This document shows positions 55,171 through 64,000 of a stretch of DNA of 64,000 bases, in pieces; the stretch's first letter is position 1; the number at the start of each line of letters is the position of its first letter. A program made the translations under genes and the position numbers. Source of the DNA: Pseudomonas syringae (GTDB taxonomy: Bacteria > Pseudomonadota > Gammaproteobacteria > Pseudomonadales > Pseudomonadaceae); contig NZ_JPQU01000015.1 in NCBI RefSeq assembly GCF_000737245.1, positions 87,359 through 151,358 on the forward strand, given 5' to 3'. The notes under the pieces were generated by a model. That model saw only the letters and a program-made list of their open reading frames with translations. It ran no database searches and was not told the origin of the DNA.

Positions 55171-56202
55171 TCAGACCGCCACTACCCGAACGCTGGCACC
55201 TTCACCGACACCCAACGCCTCGGCAGCAGCCAGGCTCAGTGCAACCGACTTGCCCGGTGCCCAGTCCAGCTCCAGCAGAATCGCCCGGTAATCCTGAAGC
55301 AGGCCGTTGGCGACCAGATATAAACGGCCGCCGGAACCTGTGTCGGTGGATTTCTCGGAATCTAGGCTGACCGGCACCAGCCGGCTTTGGGCGATGGAGC
55401 GAATGCCTGAAACCCGTGCGTGCAGCGTCGGGCCGCCATCGAAAATATCGATGTAGTGATCGGTTTCGAAGCCTTCGCGCATGAGGATGTCGAAAGTGAT
55501 CTGTGCCCGAGGATGGACCTGACCCATGGCCTCCTGGGCCGCGTCCGGCAGTAGCGGTACGTAGATCGGGTAATGCGGCATTAGCTCGGCAAGGAAAGTC
55601 CGGCTTTTCAACCCACACAAACGCTCGGCGGCGGCGTAATTAATATCGAAGAAGTTGCGGCCAATGGCGTCCCAGAAAGGCGAATCGCCATTCTCATCGC
55701 TGTAGCCAACGATTTCGGTCACCACCGAATCAGCGAAGCGCTCCGGATGGCTGGCGACAAACAGCAGCCGGCCCCGGGAGTTGAGTTCCGACCAGGGGCT
55801 GCCCACCAGTTCCGGCACCACGTAAAAGCTGGTCAGCAAGCTGTTGCCGGTCAGGTCGTGACATTGAGAGAGCACGTGAATCTTGTTGTGGATTTTCAGT
55901 TCGCGGGAGGCGTGAACGAAGGTCTCGTTGCGAAAGCTGTAGAAGGGTTCGGAATACCCTGCCGAAGCAACGATTCCGGAACAGCCCACCAGTCGGCCGC
56001 TGTCGCTGTCCTCAAGGACAAAGAAATAGGTTTCTTCGCCATTGAAGCTGACTTCAGCCGCGAACGACGCTTCCGAGGCGGCGATCTTGTCGCCCAGGCG
56101 GCCAGCGTCGTCAGGCAGGGACGTGACACCGATCGGACTGTCGGCAGCGAGGCGTTGGACCTCCGCCAGATCAGCCATTTGCGCGGGGCGCATCACGAGC
56201 AT
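55171..56202 (-). CDS. aruF: Arginine N-succinyltransferase, subunit alpha (AruF)
   Basis: 343-aa AstA-family subunit. Motifs MLVMRPAQMADLAEVQRLA, CHDLTGNSLLTSFYVVPEL, GYSDENGDSPFWDAIGRNFFDI and HYIDIFDGGPTLHARVSGIRSIAQS. It follows astC across a gap of about 190 bases that holds heptamer repeats. Confidence 0.95.
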   Translation of the reverse strand: MLVMRPAQMADLAEVQRLAADSPIGVTSLPDDAGRLGDKIAASEASFAAEVSFNGEETYFFVLEDSDSGRLVGCSGIVASAGYSEPFYSFRNETFVHASRELKIHNKIHVLSQCHDLTGNSLLTSFYVVPELVGSPWSELNSRGRLLFVASHPERFADSVVTEIVGYSDENGDSPFWDAIGRNFFDINYAAAERLCGLKSRTFLAELMPHYPIYVPLLPDAAQEAMGQVHPRAQITFDILMREGFETDHYIDIFDGGPTLHARVSGIRSIAQSRLVPVSLDSEKSTDTGSGGRLYLVANGLLQDYRAILLELDWAPGKSVALSLAAAEALGVGEGASVRVVAV

Positions 56203-56286
56203 GGTGCCACTCCTTACCAGAAACAGACCGGTTGAACCGGCTCAGAAAAAAAAGCCCAAAGGGCAAGAGGGGCAGAGAAACAGCCG

Positions 56287-56321
56287 CAAGCTTCAAGCTT
56301 CAAGCTTCAAGCTTCAAGCTT
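56287..56321. repeat. Tandem heptamer CAAGCTT, five copies
   Basis: Five exact head-to-tail copies, followed by CAAGC and then by a second heptamer array. It lies between astC and aruF. The unit contains the AAGCTT palindrome, so the array is close to self-complementary. Confidence 0.95.
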
Positions 56322-56325
56322 CAAG

Positions 56326-56381
56326 CCAGAAGCCAGAAGCCAGAAGCCAGAAGCCAGAAGCCAGAAGCCAGAAGCCAGAAG
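56326..56381. repeat. Tandem heptamer CCAGAAG, eight copies
   Basis: Eight exact copies directly after the CAAGCTT array, ending 8 bases before the 3' end of astC. Since 7 is not a multiple of 3, copy-number change would not matter to a reading frame here; the array lies outside any gene but inside the operon transcript. Confidence 0.95.
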
Positions 56382-56389
56382 CTCAAAAC

Positions 56390-57755
<1,366 letters not shown>

Positions 57756-57841
57756 TTAACCGTCGCAAAGGCGCAGTTTAAACGTTGCGGGCGCAGAGTT
57801 GCAGATACAGATTTATTTGATTTGGGTGGATACATTTCCCT

Positions 57842-58077
57842 GTAGGAGCGAGCTTGCTCGCGATAGCTCAAACGCGTTTCACTTTAAATCGCGTTCAGCC
57901 TTATCGCGGCATGGTTATCTAGACACCTTTTTCGAATACATATCCGTTGCTGCGGTAACGGATATGTACACAAAAACCTCAGGAAAATGTATAGACACTC
58001 ATGCCGCGATAAGGCTGTACGCGGTTCACTTTAGATCGCGTCGCCCTTATCGCGGGCAAGCCTCGCTCCCACAGGGG
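57842..58077. repeat. Composite palindromic element with nested inverted repeats and REP ends
   Basis: Outer ends are REP-type (TGTAGGAGCGAGCTTGCTCG at left; GCGGGCAAGCCTCGCTCCC at right). Inside lie 18-base perfect inverted arms CAGCCTTATCGCGGCATG (57896-57913) and its complement (58000-58017), extendable to about 24 bases with one mismatch. At the centre is another pair, TACATATCCGTT (57937-57948) and AACGGATATGTA (57957-57968), around an 8-base loop. A direct repeat TTCACTTTAAATCGCGT (57878-57894) recurs at 58025-58041 with one change. The whole sits in the astC-argR gap. Confidence 0.85.
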
Positions 58078-58098
58078 AAGGTCGCAAACTCTGTGGGA

Positions 58099-59079
58099 TC
58101 ACCCCCGCTCAGCCGGCACCGATGACAACTCAAACGGGCTGCTGCTGCGGCGCTGGTTACGGTCTTCCCGGGGGGTTGCGCCAAAGAAGTTGCGGTAGGC
58201 GCTGGAGAAGTGCGGGCCGGACGAGAAGCCGCAGGACAGACCAATCTGAATGATCGACTTGCTGGTCTGCATCAGCATTTGCCGGGCCTTGTTGAGGCGC
58301 AGTTCAAGGTAGTACTGGCTGGGAACACGGTTGAGGTACTGCTTGAAGATCCGTTCCAACTGACGACGCGATACGCAGACATGCTGAGCGATTTCGTCGG
58401 TGGTCAGCGGTTCTTCAATATTGGCCTCCATCAACAGCACCGCCTGGGTCAGCTTCGGATGGCTGGAGCCCAGTCGATTCTGCAGCGGAATGCGCTGGCG
58501 CTCGCCGCCTTCACGAATGCGCTCAACCACCAGCTCTTCAGAGACCGCACCCGCCAGCTCGGCGCCATGATCACGGGCCAGCACCGCCAGCAGCAGGTCG
58601 AGGACCGACATGCCACCGCAAGCCGTTAGCCGGTCCCGATCCCAGTCGAACAGATGGCTGGTGGCGATCACCTTGGGGAAGCGCTCGCTGAAATCATCCT
58701 GCCAGCGCCAGTGTACGGCCGCCCGATAGCCATCGAGCAAACCCAACTGCGCCAGTGGATAGACACCGGCTGACAGGCCGCCGATCACGCAACCGGAACG
58801 CACCAGCTGTTTCAGCGCCCCCGCCAGTGCAGGACTCATGGCCGCTGGCGGTTCATCGGCCAGCAGGAACAGTTTCTGACAGCCCTCGAGGCGTCCGGTC
58901 CAAGGTTCGCCGGGCAATTGCCACGCACCTTCAGCGGGTACTTCGGCTTGCAGGAACGACAGTTCGTAGAGCACTTCCGGATGGACGCGCTGAGCAACAC
59001 GCAAGGCTTCCTCGGCCAGCGCCAGCGTCAGGGCTTTGGTACTGGGCCAAATGAGAAAACCAATTCTATGGGCGGTCAT
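58099..59079 (-). CDS. argR: AraC-family arginine regulator ArgR
   Basis: Transcriptional regulator that activates aru and aot genes in response to arginine. 326 aa: a GATase1-like (DJ-1/PfpI) N-terminal domain (about 1-190, ACGGMSVLDLLLAVL) and an AraC HTH domain (about 215-310, CVSRRQLERIFKQYLNRVPSQYYLELRLNKARQMLMQTS). The start at 59079 gives the usual MTAHRIGFLIWPS. Position right after the aot transport genes matches P. aeruginosa PA0893. Confidence 0.93.
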   Translation of the reverse strand: MTAHRIGFLIWPSTKALTLALAEEALRVAQRVHPEVLYELSFLQAEVPAEGAWQLPGEPWTGRLEGCQKLFLLADEPPAAMSPALAGALKQLVRSGCVIGGLSAGVYPLAQLGLLDGYRAAVHWRWQDDFSERFPKVIATSHLFDWDRDRLTACGGMSVLDLLLAVLARDHGAELAGAVSEELVVERIREGGERQRIPLQNRLGSSHPKLTQAVLLMEANIEEPLTTDEIAQHVCVSRRQLERIFKQYLNRVPSQYYLELRLNKARQMLMQTSKSIIQIGLSCGFSSGPHFSSAYRNFFGATPREDRNQRRSSSPFELSSVPAERG

Positions 59080-59242
59080 GGCGTGCAATCCGGAGCGTAT
59101 CGCTGTTGTTAAAACTGTCTGCACAGCTTATGGAGTGGGCATCACAACACCCGGGCTGAATCTGCTGCAATCAGGTCAGCTCGCTTGCCGCCCAGCATGA
59201 CCTGTTCCCTCTTGAAAGGCATCGTTTAAACGACACTTTTCG

Positions 59243-60007
59243 TTACTTCAAGCTACCTGACAGGAACTGCTGCAAGCGTTCCGACTGCGGATTGACCAGC
59301 ACTTCGCGGGGATCGCCCCGCTCTTCGACAACGCCTTTGTGCAGGAAGATCAGCTGATTGGAGACCTCGCGGGCGAAGCCCATTTCGTGAGTCACCACCA
59401 CCATGGTCCGACCTTCCAGAGCCAGCGCCTGCATGACTTTGAGAACGTCACCGACCAGCTCAGGATCAAGGGCCGAGGTCGGCTCGTCGAACAGCATGAC
59501 TTCCGGCTCCATCGCCAGTGCCCGGGCAATCGCCACGCGCTGCTGCTCACCACCGGACATATGCCCCGGATACGCATCCTTGCGGTGCGCCACGCCAACC
59601 TTGTTCAGGTAATGCTCGGCCTTTTCCAGCGCCTCTTTCTTCGAGATACCCAGTACATGGACCGGGGCTTCGATGATGTTTTCCATCGCGGTCATGTGCG
59701 ACCACAGATTGAAATGCTGGAACACCATGGACAGGCGAGAACGCATGCGTTGCAGTTGTTTAGGGTCCGCAGCTCGCATGCTGCCATCCTTAGTGGCTAC
59801 CAGTTTCAGCTCTTCGTTATTGAGCAGAATCTTGCCGGCATGAGGCTGCTCCAGCAGGTTGATGCAACGCAGAAACGTACTTTTACCCGAGCCGCTGGAG
59901 CCGATGATGCTGATCACGTCGCCAGCCTTGGCCGTCAGGGACACACCCTTGAGCACTTCATGGCTGCCATAGCGCTTGTGCAGGTCCTGGACTTCCAGTT
60001 TGTTCAT
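59243..60007 (-). CDS. aotP: Arginine/ornithine ABC transporter ATP-binding protein AotP
   Basis: 254-aa ATPase of a polar-amino-acid ABC importer (HisP type). Walker [11 protein letters not shown]-loop [11 protein letters not shown], signature [15 protein letters not shown], Walker [14 protein letters not shown] and H-loop [10 protein letters not shown] 60007 is chosen for the conserved [14 protein letters not shown] start; a longer frame overlaps aotO. Confidence 0.93.
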   Translation of the reverse strand: MNKLEVQDLHKRYGSHEVLKGVSLTAKAGDVISIIGSSGSGKSTFLRCINLLEQPHAGKILLNNEELKLVATKDGSMRAADPKQLQRMRSRLSMVFQHFNLWSHMTAMENIIEAPVHVLGISKKEALEKAEHYLNKVGVAHRKDAYPGHMSGGEQQRVAIARALAMEPEVMLFDEPTSALDPELVGDVLKVMQALALEGRTMVVVTHEMGFAREVSNQLIFLHKGVVEERGDPREVLVNPQSERLQQFLSGSLK

Positions 60008-60029
60008 GCTTTCGGTTCTCACAAATGGG

Positions 60030-61142
60030 TCAGTCATTGAGCAGGCGACCCTGACGTCGTGCGGTGCGGCCCGCCACTTTGGCCAGCCAGAAACCCGGTT
60101 GGGCGTAACGCAAGCGCTCGATGGCGAAGAGCACACCGGCAGTGTTGGAGCACACGGTGCTTACGCGATCGGACAGTGGGTCGATGACTTCAAACAGCGG
60201 CTCGCCCACTTCGACGTCAGCGCCCGCCTCACGCAGGAACGTCACCACGCCGGGATGCGGCGCGAACAACAATTCAGTCCCTTCGAAGGGCATGCCTTCA
60301 CATTCTTCGTGGGCCGCCGGCGGCCAGTCGCCACTGATGAAACCCTGCTCGGCCAGGAACGCCAGAATCCCTTCAGCATGGGTTTCGGCTTGTGGCTTGC
60401 CCGTATCGGCCTGACCGCCCAGCTCGATGGTGGTCGCCAGACAGGCCAACGGAATCTGCGCGTCAGGAAAAATCCGCGACAGGCGCAACCAGGGCAGCGA
60501 ACAGGCTTCGTCAAACGAGCTGCCGCCGGAATCTTCCGCGAGCAATGCCACCTGCACATTCAAATACGCGGTCAGCGAACGCCATTGCGGCCAATGCTGG
60601 GGCAAGGCGTATATGTGCAGCGCGGCGTCAGCGTCACAATGCAGGTCGAGCACCACATCAGCCGTGCAGGCATGGCTCAACAGAATCCGCTGCATGCCGC
60701 GCAGCTCGCTTTCCGCCGGCGGGAGATTCTCCAGCGCGGTGGTCATGGCCTGACGAATCAGTTGCACGTTACTGTGCGGATCATCACCCAATAGCCCTTC
60801 AAGCAACTCGGCGACCGGTTCGCTCAACTCGGAAAAGTCCCGATTGAAGTTCTTGCCGCTGCCGAACTCGAAGCGGCCTTGATGCGCGCCTTGCAGCAAC
60901 TGACCCAGACCAATGGGATTGGCCACCGGAACCAGTTCGATGACACCTTTCAAAGCGCCCTGCTCTTCCAGCTCGGCCAGACGCTTTTTCAGCTCCCAGG
61001 CGGTACGCATACCGGGCAACTCGTCGGCGTGCAGGCTGGCCTGGATATAGGCTTTACGCTCGCCGCTGCCGAAGCGAAATACACTCAGCTGACGCTCGGT
61101 GCCGAGGGTGCTCCACGGCAATACATGATCGGTTCTTTGCAT
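60030..61142 (-). CDS. aotO: Aspartoacylase/succinylglutamate-desuccinylase family protein AotO
   Basis: 370-aa zinc hydrolase-like protein of the AstE/AspA superfamily encoded within the aot operon. Zinc-site pattern [18 protein letters not shown] and [10 protein letters not shown]. In P. aeruginosa aotO is not required for uptake, and its substrate is unknown. Located between aotM and aotP with gaps of 1 and 22 bases. Confidence 0.88.
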   Translation of the reverse strand: MQRTDHVLPWSTLGTERQLSVFRFGSGERKAYIQASLHADELPGMRTAWELKKRLAELEEQGALKGVIELVPVANPIGLGQLLQGAHQGRFEFGSGKNFNRDFSELSEPVAELLEGLLGDDPHSNVQLIRQAMTTALENLPPAESELRGMQRILLSHACTADVVLDLHCDADAALHIYALPQHWPQWRSLTAYLNVQVALLAEDSGGSSFDEACSLPWLRLSRIFPDAQIPLACLATTIELGGQADTGKPQAETHAEGILAFLAEQGFISGDWPPAAHEECEGMPFEGTELLFAPHPGVVTFLREAGADVEVGEPLFEVIDPLSDRVSTVCSNTAGVLFAIERLRYAQPGFWLAKVAGRTARRQGRLLND

Positions 61143-61143
61143 G

Positions 61144-61842
61144 TCAGGCCTTCCGGGGCGCGAGATAGCCCAGCCAGCGACGTTCCGCCAGCTTGAACAG
61201 TCGCACCAGAATGAATGTCAGGCACAGGTAGAACACGCCTGCGGTAATGAATGCCTCGAAGGGCAGGTAGAACTGGGCATTGACCGTGCGGGCCGCGCCG
61301 GTGATATCGATCAAGGTCACAATGGACGCCAGACTGGTGGTCTGCAGCATCATGATCACTTCATTGCTGTACTGCGGCAGCGCCCGGCGTAGCGCCGAAG
61401 GCAGCAGGATGCGGCGATACATCTTGGACTTGGACATGCCCATGGCCCGAGCCGCTTCAATCTCGCCAGAGGGGGTCGCCTTGAGGCTGCCGGCAATGAT
61501 TTCGGCGGTATAGGCGCTGGTATTGATGGCGAAGGCCAAACAGGCGCAAAACGTTGCGCTGGACAACCAGGGCCACAGGAAGCTTTCGCGGACGGCGGAA
61601 AATTGCGCGAGTCCGTAATAGATCAAGAACAATTGCACCAGCATGGGCGTGCCACGAATCACGTAGGTGTACAGCCAGGCAGGCATGTTGACCCATGGAT
61701 TTTTCGAGACCCGCATAAGACCCAGCGGCAGCGCCGCCAGCAAACCGAATGCCAGTGAAATCCCCAGCAGCTTGATGGTCATCAACATGCCGGCAAAATA
61801 GAGCGGCAGGCTTTCCCAGACGACGTTGAAGTCGAAGATCAT
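61144..61842 (-). CDS. aotM: Arginine/ornithine ABC transporter permease AotM
   Basis: 232-aa inner-membrane permease, HisM type. About five membrane segments and the cytoplasmic EAA loop EIEAARAMGMSKSKMYRRILLPSALRRALP. Overlaps aotQ by 4 bp. Forms a heterodimeric channel with AotQ. Confidence 0.93.
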   Translation of the reverse strand: MIFDFNVVWESLPLYFAGMLMTIKLLGISLAFGLLAALPLGLMRVSKNPWVNMPAWLYTYVIRGTPMLVQLFLIYYGLAQFSAVRESFLWPWLSSATFCACLAFAINTSAYTAEIIAGSLKATPSGEIEAARAMGMSKSKMYRRILLPSALRRALPQYSNEVIMMLQTTSLASIVTLIDITGAARTVNAQFYLPFEAFITAGVFYLCLTFILVRLFKLAERRWLGYLAPRKA

Positions 61843-62528
61843 AGGTCAGCCGCCTTTACGCCTACCGAGTAGCGCTTTTCGACGAAGCGCAGGGCCAGCA
61901 GCGAAACACTGGTAATCACCAGGTACATCGCGGCCACTGCGAGGAAGAAGGTAAAGGGTTCACGAGTGGCGTCAGCCGCCTGTTTGGCCCGGAACATCAT
62001 GTCTTGCAGACCGACCACCGAAATCAGCGCCGTAGCCTTGGTCAGTACCAGCCAGTTATTGGTGAAGCCGGGGATCGCCAGACGGATCATCTGCGGCACC
62101 AATATCCGGAAAAACACTTTGAAACTGCTCATCCCGTAAGCCATGCCTGCTTCGGCCTGCCCCTTGGGAATCGCCATGAAAGCGCCACGGAAGGTTTCCG
62201 ACAGATAGGCCCCGAAGATAAAGCCCAGCGTCCCGATACCTGCTGCCAGCGGGCTCAGCTCGATGTAGTCGTCATAGCCGAGCATCGGCGCGACACTGTT
62301 GAGCGCGCTTTGGCCGCCGTAGAAGATCAGCAGAATCAGAACCAGATCCGGGATCCCGCGAATCACCGTGGAATACAGATCACCCAACGCCGCCAACCAA
62401 CGCACCGGCGACAAACGCAGCGACACGCCGATCAGGCCCAGGACAATTGCCAGCGCCATCGACGAGAGCGCCAACTGCAACGTCAGCCCTGCGCCTTCGA
62501 GGATGACAGCCCCGTAGCCTTTCAACAT
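61839..62528 (-). CDS. aotQ: Arginine/ornithine ABC transporter permease AotQ
   Basis: 229-aa HisQ-type permease with EAA loop QAEAGMAYGMSSFKVFFRILVPQMIRLAIPG and about five membrane segments. Partner of AotM. It is 84 bases downstream of aotJ, a gap that may hold a partial attenuator for stoichiometry, though no strong hairpin was seen. Confidence 0.93.
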   Translation of the reverse strand: MLKGYGAVILEGAGLTLQLALSSMALAIVLGLIGVSLRLSPVRWLAALGDLYSTVIRGIPDLVLILLIFYGGQSALNSVAPMLGYDDYIELSPLAAGIGTLGFIFGAYLSETFRGAFMAIPKGQAEAGMAYGMSSFKVFFRILVPQMIRLAIPGFTNNWLVLTKATALISVVGLQDMMFRAKQAADATREPFTFFLAVAAMYLVITSVSLLALRFVEKRYSVGVKAADL

Positions 62529-62612
62529 GTTGTGCGGTCCTCATGGGTGTAAAAAATGGCGCTAGCCGGAGGCCTGTAACGGCCAATGGCTGCGCCATCC
62601 CGGACGACGTGT

Positions 62613-63389
62613 TTACTTGCCGTAAACGTCGAAGTCGAAGTACTTGTCTTGAATCTTCTTGTACTCGCCGTTGGCACGGATCGCAGTAATGGCAGCGTTG
62701 ATACGCTCCTGATTGGCCTTGTCGCCCTTGCGCACGGCAATGCCGATGCCATCGCCGAAATACACCGGATCAGTAAACGCCGGGCCGACAAAAGCATAGC
62801 CCTTGCCCAAATCGGTTTTCAGGAAACCGTCCTGAAGCAGGGTAGCGTCAGCCACGGTACCGTCGAGACGACCGGCCTGGATGTCCAGATAGATTTCGTT
62901 TTGCGAGCTGTAGGATTTGATCTCGGCACCCAGCGGCTCGAGTTTTTCCTTGGCGAAGCGGTCGTGGATCGAACCACGCTGTACACCGATCTTCTTGCCC
63001 TTCAGCTCAGCAAGGCTGTCGCTGATCGTGGTGCCATCCTTCATAACCAGACGCGCCTGAGTGCTGTAGTAGCGATCAGTGAAATCAACGGACTTCTTGC
63101 GGTCTTCAGTGATGGACATGGAGGACAGGATCGCGTCGATCTTGCGCACTTTCAGCGCAGGGATCAGGCCGTCGAACTCTTGCTCGACCCAGACGCACTT
63201 GACCTTCATTTCGGCGCACAGGGCGTTACCGATGTCGTAGTCGAAACCGACGATGCTGCCATCCGGCGCCTTGGAAGCGAACGGAGGGTACGCTGCTTCG
63301 ATGCCGATTTTCAGAGGTTTTTCATCAGCGAACACTGGCTGAGCCAGGACGGTCAGGGCCAAAGCACCAAGAAGCATGAGCTTTTTCAT
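62613..63389 (-). CDS. aotJ: Periplasmic arginine/ornithine-binding protein AotJ
   Basis: 258-aa solute-binding protein (SBP family 3). Signal peptide [21 protein letters not shown] (about 1-21). Ligand-domain motifs [29 protein letters not shown] and [22 protein letters not shown]. The start at 63389 gives a proper lysine-rich signal; the frame continues upstream without one. First gene of aotJQMOP-argR. Confidence 0.95.
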   Translation of the reverse strand: MKKLMLLGALALTVLAQPVFADEKPLKIGIEAAYPPFASKAPDGSIVGFDYDIGNALCAEMKVKCVWVEQEFDGLIPALKVRKIDAILSSMSITEDRKKSVDFTDRYYSTQARLVMKDGTTISDSLAELKGKKIGVQRGSIHDRFAKEKLEPLGAEIKSYSSQNEIYLDIQAGRLDGTVADATLLQDGFLKTDLGKGYAFVGPAFTDPVYFGDGIGIAVRKGDKANQERINAAITAIRANGEYKKIQDKYFDFDVYGK

Positions 63390-63894
63390 TGTTAGGACTC
63401 CGTCGGTAAAACACGACAAATGGCAGAGTGAGCAAGGGCCCAATATGCGAAGAGGACGATTGGAAGTAGACGCCTGACGCTGGTGCCGGTTTCCGGCCCG
63501 GCAAGCCTTCGGCGAGTGACCGGCATTTTAACCACAGGCCTGAAGTCGATATTTCTTCAATGCGACAAGTAGTTACAAATGCATCAAGAAGTGACGCCCA
63601 GCTAATTGACAACAATCCGAGGTTATGCAAATGGATCGAAGGCGTAACCTGTGACTACAGCAAGATACGCGCCCATTATTGGCAAAGCCTTGTAATACGG
63701 CAAGCGCAGCGTTGACGCATGGCTAATTGCCGGGTGCTTTTGCAGCAAACTCCTACAGTATTGGGAGGGATCGCCCCACAAATGGGCGGTGCGTTACCTG
63801 GTTTAGGGCTGGGTAACAGATGGATATATATCTTGGTTGGCCGGAAGACTGGCGTCGCTCCTATCGCGGGCAAGCACCGCTCCCACAGGCTAAT
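63390..63894. other. Upstream region of the aot operon
   Basis: About 500 bases without a supported gene. On the minus strand TGTCGC-N7/8-AA at about 63553-63567 is an ArgR-like half-site, roughly 165 bases before aotJ. A single REP-like arm (TATCGCGGGCAAGCACCGCTCCCACAGG, 63862-63889) lies beside the insertion-sequence end. A small rightward frame at 63719-63988 crosses the IS end and is not considered a gene. Confidence 0.45.
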
Positions 63895-64000
63895 GAAGTG
63901 CGCCCCAAAAGTTGGACAGCTGTTGGCTAGGCTACCGTGGACTGTGTTCTGTACGCTACAGGGCTCAGCCCACCCAGCTTCATCTTGATTCGATCATGGT
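63895..64000 (-). mobile_element. IS3-family insertion sequence, end only
   Basis: The end TGAAGTGCGCCCCAAAAG followed by TTGGACAGCT resembles the terminal inverted repeat of IS3-family elements common in Pseudomonas. It is followed by the last codons of a transposase reading leftward. The rest of the element lies beyond the window. Its outer end is 3-5 bases from a REP arm, suggesting insertion at a REP. Confidence 0.75.
63927..64000 (-). CDS. IS3-family transposase, C-terminal fragment
   Basis: On the minus strand the frame reads HDRIKMKLGGLSPVAYRTQS then TVA and a TAG stop. LGGLSPVxYR is the hallmark C-terminus of IS3-family OrfB (rve integrase) transposases. Only about 24 residues are inside the window, so completeness is unknown. 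Confidence 0.82.
   Translation of the reverse strand, partial: HDRIKMKLGGLSPVAYRTQSTVA

Noticed and set aside
63719..63988. 89-codon rightward frame at the right edge.
   Set aside because: It crosses the IS end and a REP arm, with no ribosome-binding site or family similarity.

Overview
The window is a bacterial chromosome segment from a Pseudomonas of the P. fluorescens group. The evidence is the arrangement of flagellar and chemotaxis genes (flgCB, cheR, cheV, flgA, flgMN, flgZ) followed by genes with clear Pseudomonas orthologues (amrZ, csrA/rsmA, lysC, alaS, aru/aot arginine catabolism, AraC-type argR). Paired GTGGGAGCGAGCTTGC-type and GTAGGAGCGCGCTTGC-type palindromes (REP elements) and sigma-54 flagellar promoters point the same way. 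No tools were run; product names rest on reading the protein sequences.

Layout. 1-5677: flagellar and chemotaxis genes. flgBC, cheR and cheV run leftward; flgA, flgM, flgN and flgZ run rightward. Sigma-54 sites lie before flgB and flgA and a sigma-28-type site before flgM. 5814-10816: a compact phage-derived island with an S24 repressor, a DUF1654 protein, a Com-like zinc finger, a secreted DUF642-like protein, an unknown 120-aa protein, then holin, endolysin, Rz-like spanin and an embedded Rz1 lipoprotein. It has no head, tail, integrase or replication genes. Three copies of a 12-bp palindrome (TGCACNNATGCA) sit at the repressor start and at a promoter facing the lysis genes. 10979-13715: an MFS transporter and a glutamine-synthetase-family ligase.

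13832-30536: a leftward, tightly coupled glycan operon. rfbF, rfbG and rfbH should make a CDP-4-keto-3,6-dideoxyhexose precursor. They are followed by a nucleotidyltransferase, a CBS-GHMP sugar kinase fusion, a NeuB-type synthase fused to a TIM-barrel isomerase-like domain, a thiamine-diphosphate enzyme (YerE-like role possible), three methyltransferases, a 1166-aa multidomain glycosyltransferase and a reductase. A branched, methylated sugar on a surface glycan or on flagellin is the likely output, but the product cannot be read from sequence.

30879-41775: a soluble histidine kinase and TPR response regulator pair, two convergent TonB-dependent siderophore receptors, tRNA-Arg(CCT), two small membrane-associated proteins (one behind a sigma-54-like site), amrZ and mgtE. 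42086-49531: an SmpA/DUF4124-like lipid-envelope type protein, two identical tRNA-Arg(ACG), tRNA-Ser(GCT), csrA, lysC, alaS, ltaE, and an FMN riboswitch driving a type-II lumazine synthase. 49649-63389: the complete arginine succinyltransferase catabolic operon (astC-aruF-aruG-astD-astB-orf-astE), the AraC-type regulator argR and the aotJQMOP arginine/ornithine transporter, with ArgR-like half-sites at the promoters. The right edge holds the end of an IS3-family element directly beside a REP sequence.
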